This document shows positions 9,902 through 19,572 of a DNA stretch of 61,959 nucleotides, one piece after another. The notes below the pieces were generated by a model that was not told the DNA's origin, ran no database searches, and saw nothing but the letters and a program-made list of their open reading frames with translations. Both the position numbers and the translations under genes were made by a program. The DNA comes from Leptospira interrogans serovar Manilae. GTDB lineage: Bacteria > Spirochaetota > Leptospiria > Leptospirales > Leptospiraceae. The stretch covers positions 1 through 61,959 of the forward strand of contig CAMCZP010000014.1 of NCBI GenBank assembly GCA_945887855.1, given 5' to 3'. Numbering within the stretch: position 1 is the first letter of the stretch; every line of letters begins with the position of its first letter.

Positions 9902-11272
9902 ATGTTTAAAATTATAAAAAAATTTAAATTTTTAAAAAAATTAATAATTCTTATAATATATATTTTAAATACATACCCGGGTATTGCAGTAGTAAGACCA
10001 CCATTACTATTACCCCCAATTCAAATAATAGACACTGATAAAAAAATAGTTATAAATATTGAAAGTAAAGTTTCAGGAGGAAATAAAATTCCAACTTCAT
10101 GGGGTGGTGGAGCACTTATTCAAGAAGAAAAAGAATTCCAAGGGTTCCCTGTTACAGCATATTCTCTTTCTGAAGGTGCCTGGATACTCCATAGAAAGAT
10201 AAAGCTCTCGGCTAATCTTATTGAAATTATTGGTTCAGATGCTGTCAGTGGGACTTTAAAAGGAAATGTAAGAGTTGAGGATTCTGAAAATAAAATAACC
10301 CTCACTGCTCAAAAAGGATTGTATGATAAATTAAAGGAAACAATTATATTAGATGGAAGACCAACATTGTTTTATTTTAATTCTGAAAATAAATTAACTA
10401 AATTGACTGCACCTAAAATATTGCGATACATGAGTGAAGATAGGATTTCACTTGTTGGAGGTGTAGTTCTGCAAGATCCTGATTATATAATATTATGTGA
10501 ATCTGCTACTTATTTCGAAAAGGCTGCAGAATTAAGAATGGATAATAATCCCTTAATTTTTGGAAATAATATATTTTTAACTGGAAACGAAGCTGTGTAC
10601 GATAATAATTCTAAAATTACAAAATTAGAAGGAAGTACAATTATAGTTAGACGCTCTTCTGATGAAAAAACTAACCAAGAATCAGAAAAAAAAGAGGATC
10701 TAAAAGTCTCCTATTTTGCTGGGAATAAATTAGAAGTTTTTTCAAAAGTAAGTAATAGAGAAGAAAGGATAGAATTAACAGGAGATTCAAAAGTTATCCA
10801 AGAAGATTATCAATTTTCGGGTAATAATTTATCAGCATTCGGAATAAATTATAAAAATTTAAAATCAAATGATGATTTTATTTTTTTTGATAAGAAAAGT
10901 AATATTAAGATTTTTGGAAAATTGTTTGAGCATATAGAAGAAAAAGGATATACTCATATTACTGAAGATCCTAAAATAGAATTCATGAACAAAAGTGGGG
11001 AGGTTTCTTCTACTCTTACTACAGTTGAACTCGAGAGATTTGATGATAGAAAAGAGATTGTAGCTAGAGGTGACGTTCAAATTTTATCGGAAAGTGGTAT
11101 CATTAGAGGACAATTTGCAACATACTACGAAGAGGAAAAAAAAATATTAGTAAATGGTAACCCATCTATTGAAAGGGATGGATCGAAGATCTCTTGTGGA
11201 TTGATAATTATTTATCCAGATACAAATCGAATCCTTTTGTCTGACGGTTTAGGGAATATCAAAGAAAAATGA
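9902..11272 (+). CDS. lptA: LptA/OstA-like periplasmic LPS transport protein
   Basis: A 456-residue exported protein with an N-terminal hydrophobic segment (about 13-30) and a long beta-strand-rich body. OstA-type units are visible as repeats such as GSDAVSGTLKGNVRVED (about 103-119) and RFDDRKEIVARGDVQIL near 384. It is two to three times longer than E. coli LptA (about 185 residues), so it probably contains several fused OstA units or combines LptA with LptD-N-like repeats. It would carry LPS across the periplasm. It lies between lptC (5-bp gap) and lptB (4-bp overlap). Confidence 0.8.
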   Translation: MFKIIKKFKFLKKLIILIIYILNTYPGIAVVRPPLLLPPIQIIDTDKKIVINIESKVSGGNKIPTSWGGGALIQEEKEFQGFPVTAYSLSEGAWILHRKIKLSANLIEIIGSDAVSGTLKGNVRVEDSENKITLTAQKGLYDKLKETIILDGRPTLFYFNSENKLTKLTAPKILRYMSEDRISLVGGVVLQDPDYIILCESATYFEKAAELRMDNNPLIFGNNIFLTGNEAVYDNNSKITKLEGSTIIVRRSSDEKTNQESEKKEDLKVSYFAGNKLEVFSKVSNREERIELTGDSKVIQEDYQFSGNNLSAFGINYKNLKSNDDFIFFDKKSNIKIFGKLFEHIEEKGYTHITEDPKIEFMNKSGEVSSTLTTVELERFDDRKEIVARGDVQILSESGIIRGQFATYYEEEKKILVNGNPSIERDGSKISCGLIIIYPDTNRILLSDGLGNIKEK

Positions 11273-12003
11273 CAGAGACTGCAAAAGCCTTCAAAATGCA
11301 GAATCTTGTAAAAATTTACAACGGTAGAAAAGTTGTAGATGGTGTTAGTTTTGATATTAGAAAAGGGGAAATTGTAGGGTTGCTAGGACCAAACGGTGCC
11401 GGGAAAACTACTTCTTTTTATATGTCGGTTGGTTTTGTAGAACCAGATGAAGGGAAAGTTTTTATTGATAACCAAGATGTTACGAATGCACCTATGTTCC
11501 AAAGAGCAAGATTAGGAATTGGGTATCTTGCACAAGAAGCATCTATCTTTAGAAAATTGAGTGTTGCTGAAAATGTGGAAGCGGTCTTAGAAACCATGAA
11601 ACTCACCAGAAAAGAAATAGTTGAAAGAAGAGATTCTCTTTTAATTGAATTGCAAATAATGAGGGTTGCAAATCAAAAGGGTTATACACTTTCTGGAGGA
11701 GAAAGAAGGAGATGTGAAATAGCAAGAGCACTAGCAACAAATCCTGATTTTATATTATTAGATGAGCCATTTGCTGGCGTAGATCCAATTGCTGTAAAAG
11801 ATATCCAAACAGTTATTCAATCTCTAAGAGAACGGGGATTGGGTATTTTAATCACTGATCACAATGTTAGAGAAACTCTAAAAATAACCGATAGAGCATA
11901 TATTATGTATAGTGGAAAAATATTGATAAGTGGCACAGCAGATGATTTAATAAATGATCCTGAAACCAGAAGAATTTATTTGGGAGAAGATTTTACTCTT
12001 TAA
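11269..12003 (+). CDS. lptB: LPS export ABC transporter ATPase LptB
   Basis: A 244-residue ABC ATPase that powers extraction of LPS from the inner membrane. Walker A GPNGAGKT is at 40-47, the signature LSGGERRR near 142 and Walker B FILLDEPFAGVDP near 160, followed by the switch His in ITDHNVRE. The tail TRRIYLGEDF is typical of LptB and separates it from amino-acid transporter ATPases. It overlaps lptA by 4 bp. The partner permeases LptF and LptG are not in the window. Confidence 0.95.
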   Translation: MTETAKAFKMQNLVKIYNGRKVVDGVSFDIRKGEIVGLLGPNGAGKTTSFYMSVGFVEPDEGKVFIDNQDVTNAPMFQRARLGIGYLAQEASIFRKLSVAENVEAVLETMKLTRKEIVERRDSLLIELQIMRVANQKGYTLSGGERRRCEIARALATNPDFILLDEPFAGVDPIAVKDIQTVIQSLRERGLGILITDHNVRETLKITDRAYIMYSGKILISGTADDLINDPETRRIYLGEDFTL

Positions 12004-12005
12004 TT

Positions 12006-13430
12006 ATGTTATCTCAAACTTTAATTCAAAAACAAACCCAAAAGTTAATAATGACTCAAGATTTGCGTCAATCAATAGAGTTACTGCCTCTCTCCACTCA
12101 GGAACTTTTTGAAAAGATTCAAAATGAATTAATAGATAATCCAATGCTTGAAGAAATAAATAACCTTGAAAAGTCTAAAGTTCCTGAAGTTTATTCTGTA
12201 GCAGAAGTTAAAAAAATGGAAGTACGTGAATCTATAAAAAATTCCGATGTTTCATGGCAAGAAACTTATAGTATTGATGGACCTGCATATTATGATAATG
12301 AGGCTTCTAACAGAAATCAGAAGATGATTGAATCTTCGCCTCTCAATGTTAAGCTAAGTGAGTACTTATATAACCAACTTAGATTAACAAATTTAAACGA
12401 AAAAGAATTATCAATATCAGAAATTTTAATTTCAATGATAGATGAAAAAGGTTTTATTACATATTCCCCTATAGATCTTAGTAAAGAATTAAATATTCAT
12501 TTAAAGATAATTCAAAAAATATTGTACTATATACACAGACTTGATCCAATAGGAATTGGAGCTAGAGATGTAAGACACTCTCTATATATCCAATCACTAA
12601 TAGTATACCCCGAAAATAAAAACTTACAAAAACTAATAAAGTTGTACTTTAATGATCTTGAAAGATTAGACTATAAAAAAATTAGCAAACAAATGAAGTT
12701 AACAGAAGAGGAAATTGAAAATTTAACTAAACTGATTAAAAAGCTAATTCCTTTTCCAGCTAGTCAGTATAATTATAAAAAAGTTGATTATGTTATACCT
12801 GATGTTTTTATTAAAGAGACTGAGGGAGAATTTAGTATTCTTATAAATGATGAATGGATACCTAAATTAAAAATTAATAAAGAATATAAAAAAGCAATAA
12901 TTGGAATTAATAATTCAACTGATAAAGATTTTATAATTTCAAAAATGAATTCAGCCCAATGGTTAATTAGATCAATAAATCAAAGAAGACAAACACTTTT
13001 TAAAGTTGTAAATTGTATTATAGATTTTCAAATTGATTTTTTCAGAATGGGAGTAAGTCATGTAAAACCACTTACTCTTAAAGATATTGCAGATAAATTA
13101 AATATGCATGAATCAACAATTTCAAGGATTACTACAAATAAATATATCCAAACATCTTGGGGTGTTTTAGAATTAAAATGGTTTTTTTCTTCAGGGGTTA
13201 AATCTCATTCAGGTAATATTGAATCTTCCAAAAAAATACATGATATTATAAAAAATTTAATAAAAGAAGAAAGTGAGAAAGAACCCCTTTCTGACCAAGA
13301 TATAGTAGATATAATGGAAAAACAGGGGATCGATATAGCAAGACGCACAGTAGCTAAATATAGAAAAATCTTACAAATTCTTCCAGCAAATAGAAGAAAA
13401 CGAATTAAGGAATTAAAAAATAAAGAATGA
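12006..13430 (+). CDS. rpoN: RNA polymerase sigma-54 factor
   Basis: A 474-residue sigma-54. The Gln- and Leu-rich activator-interacting region I occupies the N-terminus (QTQKLIMTQDLRQSIELLPL at 8-27). A core-binding region and a DNA-binding region follow, with the RpoN box ARRTVAKYRK at about 445-454. It starts 2 bp after lptB and overlaps hprK by 4 bp. The lptB-rpoN neighbourhood is widespread in proteobacteria, and here it continues into HPr kinase, HPr and an NtrYX-like pair. The sigma factor therefore sits beside one of its likely activators. Confidence 0.96.
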   Translation: MLSQTLIQKQTQKLIMTQDLRQSIELLPLSTQELFEKIQNELIDNPMLEEINNLEKSKVPEVYSVAEVKKMEVRESIKNSDVSWQETYSIDGPAYYDNEASNRNQKMIESSPLNVKLSEYLYNQLRLTNLNEKELSISEILISMIDEKGFITYSPIDLSKELNIHLKIIQKILYYIHRLDPIGIGARDVRHSLYIQSLIVYPENKNLQKLIKLYFNDLERLDYKKISKQMKLTEEEIENLTKLIKKLIPFPASQYNYKKVDYVIPDVFIKETEGEFSILINDEWIPKLKINKEYKKAIIGINNSTDKDFIISKMNSAQWLIRSINQRRQTLFKVVNCIIDFQIDFFRMGVSHVKPLTLKDIADKLNMHESTISRITTNKYIQTSWGVLELKWFFSSGVKSHSGNIESSKKIHDIIKNLIKEESEKEPLSDQDIVDIMEKQGIDIARRTVAKYRKILQILPANRRKRIKELKNKE

Positions 13431-14368
13431 ATGTAGCCTTATCAGTAGAATCACTACTAAAAGATCATTCTGAATTATTATTATCACTGGTATCAGGTGA
13501 GAAAGGTGTAAGTAAAAAAATATCTAATTCTGAAATCAACCGTCCAGGTCTTTCTTTAACCGGGTTTTTTGATTTTTTTGCACATGATCGTATACAAATA
13601 TTTGGAAAGGGGGAGTGGGCGTATTTAAATTCTTTACCCCCCGAAAAGATCAGAGAAATTGCTGATAAATTTTTTTCATATCCATTGAACTGTATTATTT
13701 TCACACATGGGAATTTGCCAGTAGAGGAATGGGTTCGAAAGTCTAAAGATTTAGATATACCTATTTACACCACCCCTATGACAACTCATAAGTTTATAAC
13801 TCTAATTTCTGAAGTACTAAATAGGAGTTTGGCTCCTCGAACAATGCGACATGGAGTTTTGATAGAAGTTTTCGGTATTGGAATATTGCTGTCTGGAAAA
13901 AGTGGAGTAGGTAAGAGTGAGACGGCTTTGGAATTAATTGAGCGTGGTCATCGATTGGTTGCAGATGATATGGTAGAAATTAAAAGAATAGCTGAAAGTT
14001 ATTTAGAGGGATCCTGCTCTGATATCATCCGACATCATATGGAAATTAGGGGATTGGGAATTATAAATATAAAAGATATCTTTGGTGTTGGATCTGTAAG
14101 AGATCATCAACAAATAGAATTGATTATTAATATTGAGGAAGCAGATCCTGAAGCATACTATGATAGAACTGGCTTAGATGAAGAGTATGACGAAATATTA
14201 GGAGTTAAAACACCATTGATTAGAATTCCTGTGAAACCAGGAAGAAATATTCCTATTTTAGTAGAAACAGCTTCAATGAATCAAAGGTTAAAAAATATGG
14301 GAAATTATGGTGCAAGGGAATTTAGTAAGAGAATTTCAGAAAAAATGTATCAGAGAAAAGAGAATTGA
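13427..14368 (+). CDS. hprK: HPr kinase/phosphorylase
   Basis: A 313-residue bifunctional enzyme that phosphorylates and dephosphorylates the regulatory Ser of HPr. The C-terminal catalytic domain has the P-loop GKSGVGKSE at 157-165 and the HPrK signature EIRGLGIINIKDIFGVGSVR at about 205-224. The N-terminal half is the usual DRTGG-like domain. Both ends overlap neighbours by 4 bp (rpoN upstream, ptsH downstream). No sugar PTS permease is present here, so a regulatory role for HPr is more likely than sugar uptake. Confidence 0.95.
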   Translation: MNVALSVESLLKDHSELLLSLVSGEKGVSKKISNSEINRPGLSLTGFFDFFAHDRIQIFGKGEWAYLNSLPPEKIREIADKFFSYPLNCIIFTHGNLPVEEWVRKSKDLDIPIYTTPMTTHKFITLISEVLNRSLAPRTMRHGVLIEVFGIGILLSGKSGVGKSETALELIERGHRLVADDMVEIKRIAESYLEGSCSDIIRHHMEIRGLGIINIKDIFGVGSVRDHQQIELIINIEEADPEAYYDRTGLDEEYDEILGVKTPLIRIPVKPGRNIPILVETASMNQRLKNMGNYGAREFSKRISEKMYQRKEN

Positions 14369-14640
14369 AAGAAATATTCTTAAAAATAAAAAATGAAGGT
14401 CAGGGAATGCATGCTAGACCGGCAAGTGTTTTTGTTCAAACAGCAGCTAAGTATCCTTGCGAAATACACGTAATACGAGAAGATATAGAAGTAAATGGAA
14501 AAAGCATTATGGGTTTAATGATGTTAGCACTTTCTCCCGGATCTGAATTTAAAATTATAGCTGATGGAAAAATGGAAGAAGAAGCAATAGAAGCATTAAG
14601 ATTATTAATTGAAAATGACTTTGTACTTCCTGGGAAATAA
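14365..14640 (+). CDS. ptsH: HPr phosphocarrier protein
   Basis: A 91-residue HPr. The catalytic His16 lies in GMHARPAS and the regulatory Ser47 in NGKSIMG, so both phosphorylation sites are kept. The C-terminus ends FVLPGK. The start is TTG, overlapping the hprK stop as TTGA. Direct coupling to hprK suggests its main modification is at Ser47. Enzyme I is not in the window. Confidence 0.93.
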   Translation: MKEIFLKIKNEGQGMHARPASVFVQTAAKYPCEIHVIREDIEVNGKSIMGLMMLALSPGSEFKIIADGKMEEEAIEALRLLIENDFVLPGK

Positions 14641-14642
14641 AA

Positions 14643-16439
14643 TTGTTTAAAAAAATTTCTCTTTCAATAGAAGTAAAATACTATCTTAGAGATTTTTATA
14701 TATTTATATTCTGTGCAATTACAGCAATATTATTAGCAGAGTCTATCATATTTTCAGGCAGTAATGATGTAGATTTAGTTGAGAGAATTTTTGGATATAT
14801 ATATTTTATAATACCATTTTTTACTCTCTCTCTCATAATTTCTTATCTCTACAGAAATATAAGGAATAAGCAAACAGGTAAAATAAGAAGTGTAATTAGA
14901 TATCGGTTAACAGTTGCATTCATTTTTGTTTCTATACTTCCATCTATCCCTATTTTTATTTTATCTTCTAATGTTGTGAGTAGATTAGTTGAAAGTTTTT
15001 ATAGAATTGATATTTCTAAAGCATTAATTGCATCTAAGAATACTATAACTTTTCAAGAAGCTATTGATAGGAATTTATTAATAAATAAAGTTAATGAAAT
15101 ATCTACCATAATTAATCAAAAAAAAACTAATTATAATGAGCCTTTATACTCATATTTAATCAAAAATAATATTATCAATGATCAATATTATATATCCTTA
15201 ATTTTAGATAATAAATTAATTTATGAAAACAGTAATTTATATAATTTTATAAATAAAGAAAAATTTAGTTCTAACTCTACTGAGGTTTATTTATCTCAAA
15301 ATGTTTATTTTGAAGATAAAGCCTTTATAATAATGAAAATAGAATTTAAGAATAATTTAAATGATTATCTTCTATTAGGAAAAAAGATTCACACAGGAAA
15401 TGAAAGTAATATCTTTACTATCATAAATACTGAAAATTCATATAATACAGCTCAATTATGGAAAGAGAAAGTTCCATTTGCACTAAGATTATCTCTTGGA
15501 CTTTTTTCAATAGGTATGTTTGCTGTTTCAATTCTTGTATCTTTTTTCTTAGCAAGACAACTTTCGCGGCCAATCGTAGAGCTAGCTAGAGCAACCCAGA
15601 GAGTCTCAAAAGGAGATACTGATTTTGTTTTGGAAAATAGTGAAGAAGGAGAAATGGGAATTCTAATAGAATCTTTTAATCAAATGACAAAAGATTTAAA
15701 ATCCAAGAAGGAAGAATTATTACATATCCAAAGAGTGGCAGCATGGAAAGAAGTCGCTCAGAGGATGGCACATGAAATAAAAAACCCTCTAACACCCATA
15801 CAACTTTCTGCTGAAAGAATTAAGCGAAAACTTGATAGCCCAAACAAGGAAAAGCTAGAAGAAATCATAAGAACAGGGACGGAAACTATCATAGGTCAGG
15901 TAAGGGTTTTAGAGCACTTGGTAAAGGAGTTTTCTGAATTTGCCAGGATGCCCTCACCTGTTTTAATCAATCAAAATATAAATCCAATTATTGAAGAGTC
16001 TTTGAATCTTTTTAAAGATAGAGAAAATATCAATTTTACATTGAGACTTTCTAAAAATTTACCAGAAGTTTTTGTAGATAAAAGATTATTTCTTGGAGTT
16101 ATCAATAATTTAATTAAAAATGCAATTGAAGCTATAACTATAGATCGAGTTGAGAACGGAAAGGATATTTCAGGAATCATTAAAATATCAACTAAACATG
16201 ATAAGAAATTTTTAAGAAAATCAGTGATACTACTCATTGAAGACAATGGACCCGGTCTACCAGAAAAATTAAAAGAAAAAATATTTGAACCATACTTTTC
16301 TACAAAAGAAGCACATGGTACGGGAATAGGCTTAACAATTGTTCAAAAGACAGTGTACGATCATGGTGGTCAGATCTATGTAGAAAATTCAGATTTGGGT
16401 GGTTGTAAATTTAAAATAGAGTTACCAACTCAAGAATGA
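14643..16439 (+). CDS. ntrY: NtrY-like membrane sensor histidine kinase
   Basis: A 598-residue two-component sensor. Hydrophobic segments are at about 19-38, 51-70, 88-110 and 279-303, enclosing an extracytoplasmic region of about 165 residues. A HAMP domain (about 303-355) leads to the DHp helix with MAHEIKNP (His377) and an ATPase domain with N-box NNLIKNAIEA, EDNGPGLP and GTGIGLTIV. Unlike typical NtrY I see no PAS domain between HAMP and the DHp helix. The start is TTG, 2 bp after ptsH. It should phosphorylate the response regulator encoded 4 bp downstream. The signal is unknown. Confidence 0.88.
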   Translation: MFKKISLSIEVKYYLRDFYIFIFCAITAILLAESIIFSGSNDVDLVERIFGYIYFIIPFFTLSLIISYLYRNIRNKQTGKIRSVIRYRLTVAFIFVSILPSIPIFILSSNVVSRLVESFYRIDISKALIASKNTITFQEAIDRNLLINKVNEISTIINQKKTNYNEPLYSYLIKNNIINDQYYISLILDNKLIYENSNLYNFINKEKFSSNSTEVYLSQNVYFEDKAFIIMKIEFKNNLNDYLLLGKKIHTGNESNIFTIINTENSYNTAQLWKEKVPFALRLSLGLFSIGMFAVSILVSFFLARQLSRPIVELARATQRVSKGDTDFVLENSEEGEMGILIESFNQMTKDLKSKKEELLHIQRVAAWKEVAQRMAHEIKNPLTPIQLSAERIKRKLDSPNKEKLEEIIRTGTETIIGQVRVLEHLVKEFSEFARMPSPVLINQNINPIIEESLNLFKDRENINFTLRLSKNLPEVFVDKRLFLGVINNLIKNAIEAITIDRVENGKDISGIIKISTKHDKKFLRKSVILLIEDNGPGLPEKLKEKIFEPYFSTKEAHGTGIGLTIVQKTVYDHGGQIYVENSDLGGCKFKIELPTQE

Positions 16440-16443
16440 AACT

Positions 16444-17787
16444 ATGAAAATATATATTGTAGACGATGAATTAGAAATTAGGAAATCTCTGAAAAATATT
16501 TTAGAAGATGAGAATTATGAAGTAGAAGATTTTGCAAATAAAAAAAGTTTATTAAAAAATCTTACTAAAGAAAGACCATCTTTGATTCTGTTAGATGTTT
16601 GGCTGGGGAAGGATGATGGAATAGAAATTTTAGATGAATGTAAAAAAATATATCCGATGATTCCTATTGTTATGATAAGCGGTCATGGAACAATTGAACT
16701 TGCAGTTACAGCTACAAAAAAAGGTGCAATTGATTTTATAGAAAAACCACTTTCTATATCAAAAGTTCTAGAAACTATTAATAAGGTTTTAAACAAAAAT
16801 CCAAATGATGAAATACTAGATATTAAATTAGAATATGATATCATTTTAGGAGAATCTTTAGCTATAAAAAAAGTAAAATTTGCTATATCCCAAGCAGCAT
16901 CTACAAATGCAAGAGTATTTATATATGGTGAAAATGGAACTGGAAAAGAGTTAGTTGCTCGGTCTATAGTTTTAAATTCTAAAAGAAAAAATAATCCATA
17001 CATAGAAATCAACTGTGCTGCAATTCCAGAAGAATTGATTGAGTCAGAATTATTTGGTTATGAAAAAGGTGCATTTACAGGTGCTAGTGAAAAGAGAATA
17101 GGAAAATTTGAAGCAGCTAATTTAGGTACATTATTACTTGATGAAATTTGTGACATGACACTTGCTACACAAGCAAAAGTTTTAAGAGTACTACAAGAAC
17201 AAAGGTTTGAGAGAATTGGCTCTACAGATTCTATTCAAGTTGATGTAAGAGTGATAGCTGCTACTAATATACCAGTGGAAGAAGCAATCAAAGAAGGTAA
17301 ATTTAGAGAAGATCTCTATTATAGATTAAATGTAATTCCAATTTATATCCCTCCACTTAGAGAGAGAAGAGGGGATATTCCAGTTTTAATTGATCACTAT
17401 ATGAATGTTTCAATTAAAGAAAATGACTTACAAAGTAAGAAAATTGATAATGATGCTATATCAATTTTATCTAATCACTTTTGGCCAGGAAATATAAGAG
17501 AATTAAAAAATATAATTGAAAGGCTTTGTATTTTAACAGTAGGTGAAACTATTACTGGGAAAGATGCAAAAGAAGCCTTAAAAGGATTTGGAAAAGCAGA
17601 AGAAATTTTTGAACAAGGCGATTTAAAAAAAGCAAAGGATGAATTTGAAAGACAATACATTCTTAAAACTTTACAACTAAATGAAGGAAATGTTAATAAA
17701 GCTTCAAAAATATTAGGTGTAGAAAGAACTCATCTATATAGAAAGATAAAAACATTGAATATATCAATCGATAATATTTTGGAGTAA
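16444..17787 (+). CDS. ntrX: NtrX-like sigma-54-dependent response regulator
   Basis: A 447-residue enhancer-binding activator with three domains. The receiver (1-115) has acidic pocket D7-D8, phospho-acceptor D51 and K101. The AAA+ domain (about 135-370) has Walker A GENGTGKE at 162-169, the sigma-54 contact loop GAFTGA at 209-214 and Walker B LLLDE at 230-234. A Fis-type helix-turn-helix (about 405-440) has NKASKILGVERTHLYRKI. It is the last gene of the run. Its stop is only 3 bp from the converging ribE stop, leaving no room for a terminator between them. Target promoters are unknown. Confidence 0.92.
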   Translation: MKIYIVDDELEIRKSLKNILEDENYEVEDFANKKSLLKNLTKERPSLILLDVWLGKDDGIEILDECKKIYPMIPIVMISGHGTIELAVTATKKGAIDFIEKPLSISKVLETINKVLNKNPNDEILDIKLEYDIILGESLAIKKVKFAISQAASTNARVFIYGENGTGKELVARSIVLNSKRKNNPYIEINCAAIPEELIESELFGYEKGAFTGASEKRIGKFEAANLGTLLLDEICDMTLATQAKVLRVLQEQRFERIGSTDSIQVDVRVIAATNIPVEEAIKEGKFREDLYYRLNVIPIYIPPLRERRGDIPVLIDHYMNVSIKENDLQSKKIDNDAISILSNHFWPGNIRELKNIIERLCILTVGETITGKDAKEALKGFGKAEEIFEQGDLKKAKDEFERQYILKTLQLNEGNVNKASKILGVERTHLYRKIKTLNISIDNILE

Positions 17788-17790
17788 CTC

Positions 17791-18393
17791 TTATGAATAT
17801 TTTTGAAAATTTTCATAATATCTTGCTAATATATCTGTTTCAATATTTACAATTGAACTAATTTCCCATTGACTAGCATTTGTTTTATTAATAGTTTCTG
17901 GAATTAAAACTAATTCTAGAATATTGTTTTCAATTTTTACTACAGTAAGTGAAATTCCATCAATAGTTATACTTCCTCTTTCAATTATGTACTTTCTTAA
18001 ATTTAAAGGAATTTCAATTTTAAATATATAAGTATTTCCACTATCTCTAATTTCTTTATCAATTATTTTTCCAATTCCATCCACATGACCCTGGACAATA
18101 TGACCTCCCATTCTAGAAGATGGAAGGAGTGATCTTTCAAGATTTACAATATCTCCTAATTTTAAATAATTAAAATTGGTTAGCTCTAAAGTTTTGTATG
18201 ACGAGTAGATTTTAAAATTATTATTATTGTTATTTAATTCAACGATCGTTTGACAAGCTCCATTTACTGTAATGGAATCACCAATTTTTAGATCATTTTG
18301 AGATAAAAAAGTACTGATCCAAAAATATGCACCATCTTCAGTTTTTTGGATATTTTCTACTTTCCCTTTTGCTTCAACTAATCCTGTAAACAT
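17791..18393 (-). CDS. ribE: Riboflavin synthase alpha chain
   Basis: A 200-residue enzyme that dismutates two lumazine molecules to riboflavin. It begins with the diagnostic MFTGLVEAKG and has two tandem lumazine-binding barrels, the second starting near MGGHIVQGHVDG at about residue 95. Each has the GDSITVNG or GSITIDGISLTV motif. It is the last gene of the minus-strand run, 2 bp after ribD, so the two riboflavin steps are co-transcribed. Confidence 0.95.
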   Translation of the reverse strand: MFTGLVEAKGKVENIQKTEDGAYFWISTFLSQNDLKIGDSITVNGACQTIVELNNNNNNFKIYSSYKTLELTNFNYLKLGDIVNLERSLLPSSRMGGHIVQGHVDGIGKIIDKEIRDSGNTYIFKIEIPLNLRKYIIERGSITIDGISLTVVKIENNILELVLIPETINKTNASQWEISSIVNIETDILARYYENFQKYS

Positions 18394-18395
18394 AG

Positions 18396-19568
18396 TTATA
18401 TTCCTTTAATCTTCCAATTATCATTTGATATTTGAAAACTATTTTTAGTTATGATTTCTTTTTTATCCATCCAAAAAGGTTTTTCTCCAAAATTTATTTT
18501 TATATTTGATTGTATTTCAAAAATTTTATCTTCTTTATTTAAATCTATTACAAATTGTTTATAAAGAGAATTCCCTCCTTCTACTAAAATTGAATTCATC
18601 TCAAATTTATTTGCAATTTCGATTATTACATTTTTTATATTTTCAAATGAACTTTTATAAATTTCATTTGAGGTAAATTTTAATAATAAGCTTTCATTTT
18701 CTTTAGTAAGATTTTCACTCTGGATAAATATTGTTTTATTGATTCCAATTGATTTTTGATCTATAAAAAATTGTATTTCTGGAAAGTTTTTATTTGAAAT
18801 AACAAAAATTCTATAGGGTTGATTTTGACGATTATTGATAATTTTTATTAAATATTCATTGGACAAAATATGAAATATGCTATTAAAATATATATTCTTT
18901 GTTGGGATTATAGAGGGATTAATTTTTTTAATTGATCTAAAATTTAATTTTGGTAAGTCATATTTTACTGTACTACTTCCAACTACAATTCCATCCACAG
19001 ATTGTCTAATACATTGAGATATAATATTAGATTCATTTGAAGTTATTTGGATCTTCTTTAACGAGCTCTGTTTATAGTATCCCTCTACTGAAATTGCAGA
19101 TTTTATTAGAACTAAAGGCCTATTTTTATTAATTCTCATAAAAAATCCTGACAGATATTCCTCAGAAATTTCTTTTATCTCTTCAGAGAATTCATACTCA
19201 ATTCCATTTTGATTTAATAAGTTTAGGGAATCTCTTTTTCTCACAATAGGATTAGGATCTAATGAACCAAGAATTACTTTTTTGGGCTTTTTATTTAGAA
19301 TGAGATCAATACACGGAGGCGTCTTACCATAGTGAGAGCATGGCTCAAGTGTTACATAAATAATATGTGGTGCATCAAACTTAGGTCCTAACTTTTCATA
19401 TGCCTCTTTTTCTGCATGATTATAACCAGTTTTTTGAGTATGTGCTGATGACAATATTTTATTATTCTCATCAGTTATCACACATGCAACGGGAGGATTA
19501 GGAGAGGAAAATCCAAGAGCAAAAAAGGAGTTTATGCTTAACTCTTGGAGAATATGAGATGGTATCAC
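18396..19568 (-). CDS. ribD: RibD: riboflavin deaminase with a divergent reductase domain
   Basis: A 390-residue two-domain protein. The N-terminal deaminase keeps its zinc site (HAE at 51-53; PCSHYGKTPPC with Cys77 and Cys86) and should act on the pyrimidinone intermediate. The C-terminal reductase-like half is poorly conserved. Where the family has a SxDGK motif it has SVEGY at 160-164, and the usual ADDP segment reads KYDLP; the VEGG loop remains. The start is GTG, 4 bp after secF, with no clear Shine-Dalgarno. The reductase half may be weak or inactive. A stand-alone reductase lies at 32438-33088. Confidence 0.85.
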   Translation of the reverse strand: MIPSHILQELSINSFFALGFSSPNPPVACVITDENNKILSSAHTQKTGYNHAEKEAYEKLGPKFDAPHIIYVTLEPCSHYGKTPPCIDLILNKKPKKVILGSLDPNPIVRKRDSLNLLNQNGIEYEFSEEIKEISEEYLSGFFMRINKNRPLVLIKSAISVEGYYKQSSLKKIQITSNESNIISQCIRQSVDGIVVGSSTVKYDLPKLNFRSIKKINPSIIPTKNIYFNSIFHILSNEYLIKIINNRQNQPYRIFVISNKNFPEIQFFIDQKSIGINKTIFIQSENLTKENESLLLKFTSNEIYKSSFENIKNVIIEIANKFEMNSILVEGGNSLYKQFVIDLNKEDKIFEIQSNIKINFGEKPFWMDKKEIITKNSFQISNDNWKIKGI

Positions 19569-19572
19569 ATTT

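Noticed and set aside
9902..11272. Possibility that the lptA-like gene is LptD
   Set aside because: It is too short for the LptD barrel (usually over 700 residues) and only OstA-like repeats are seen.
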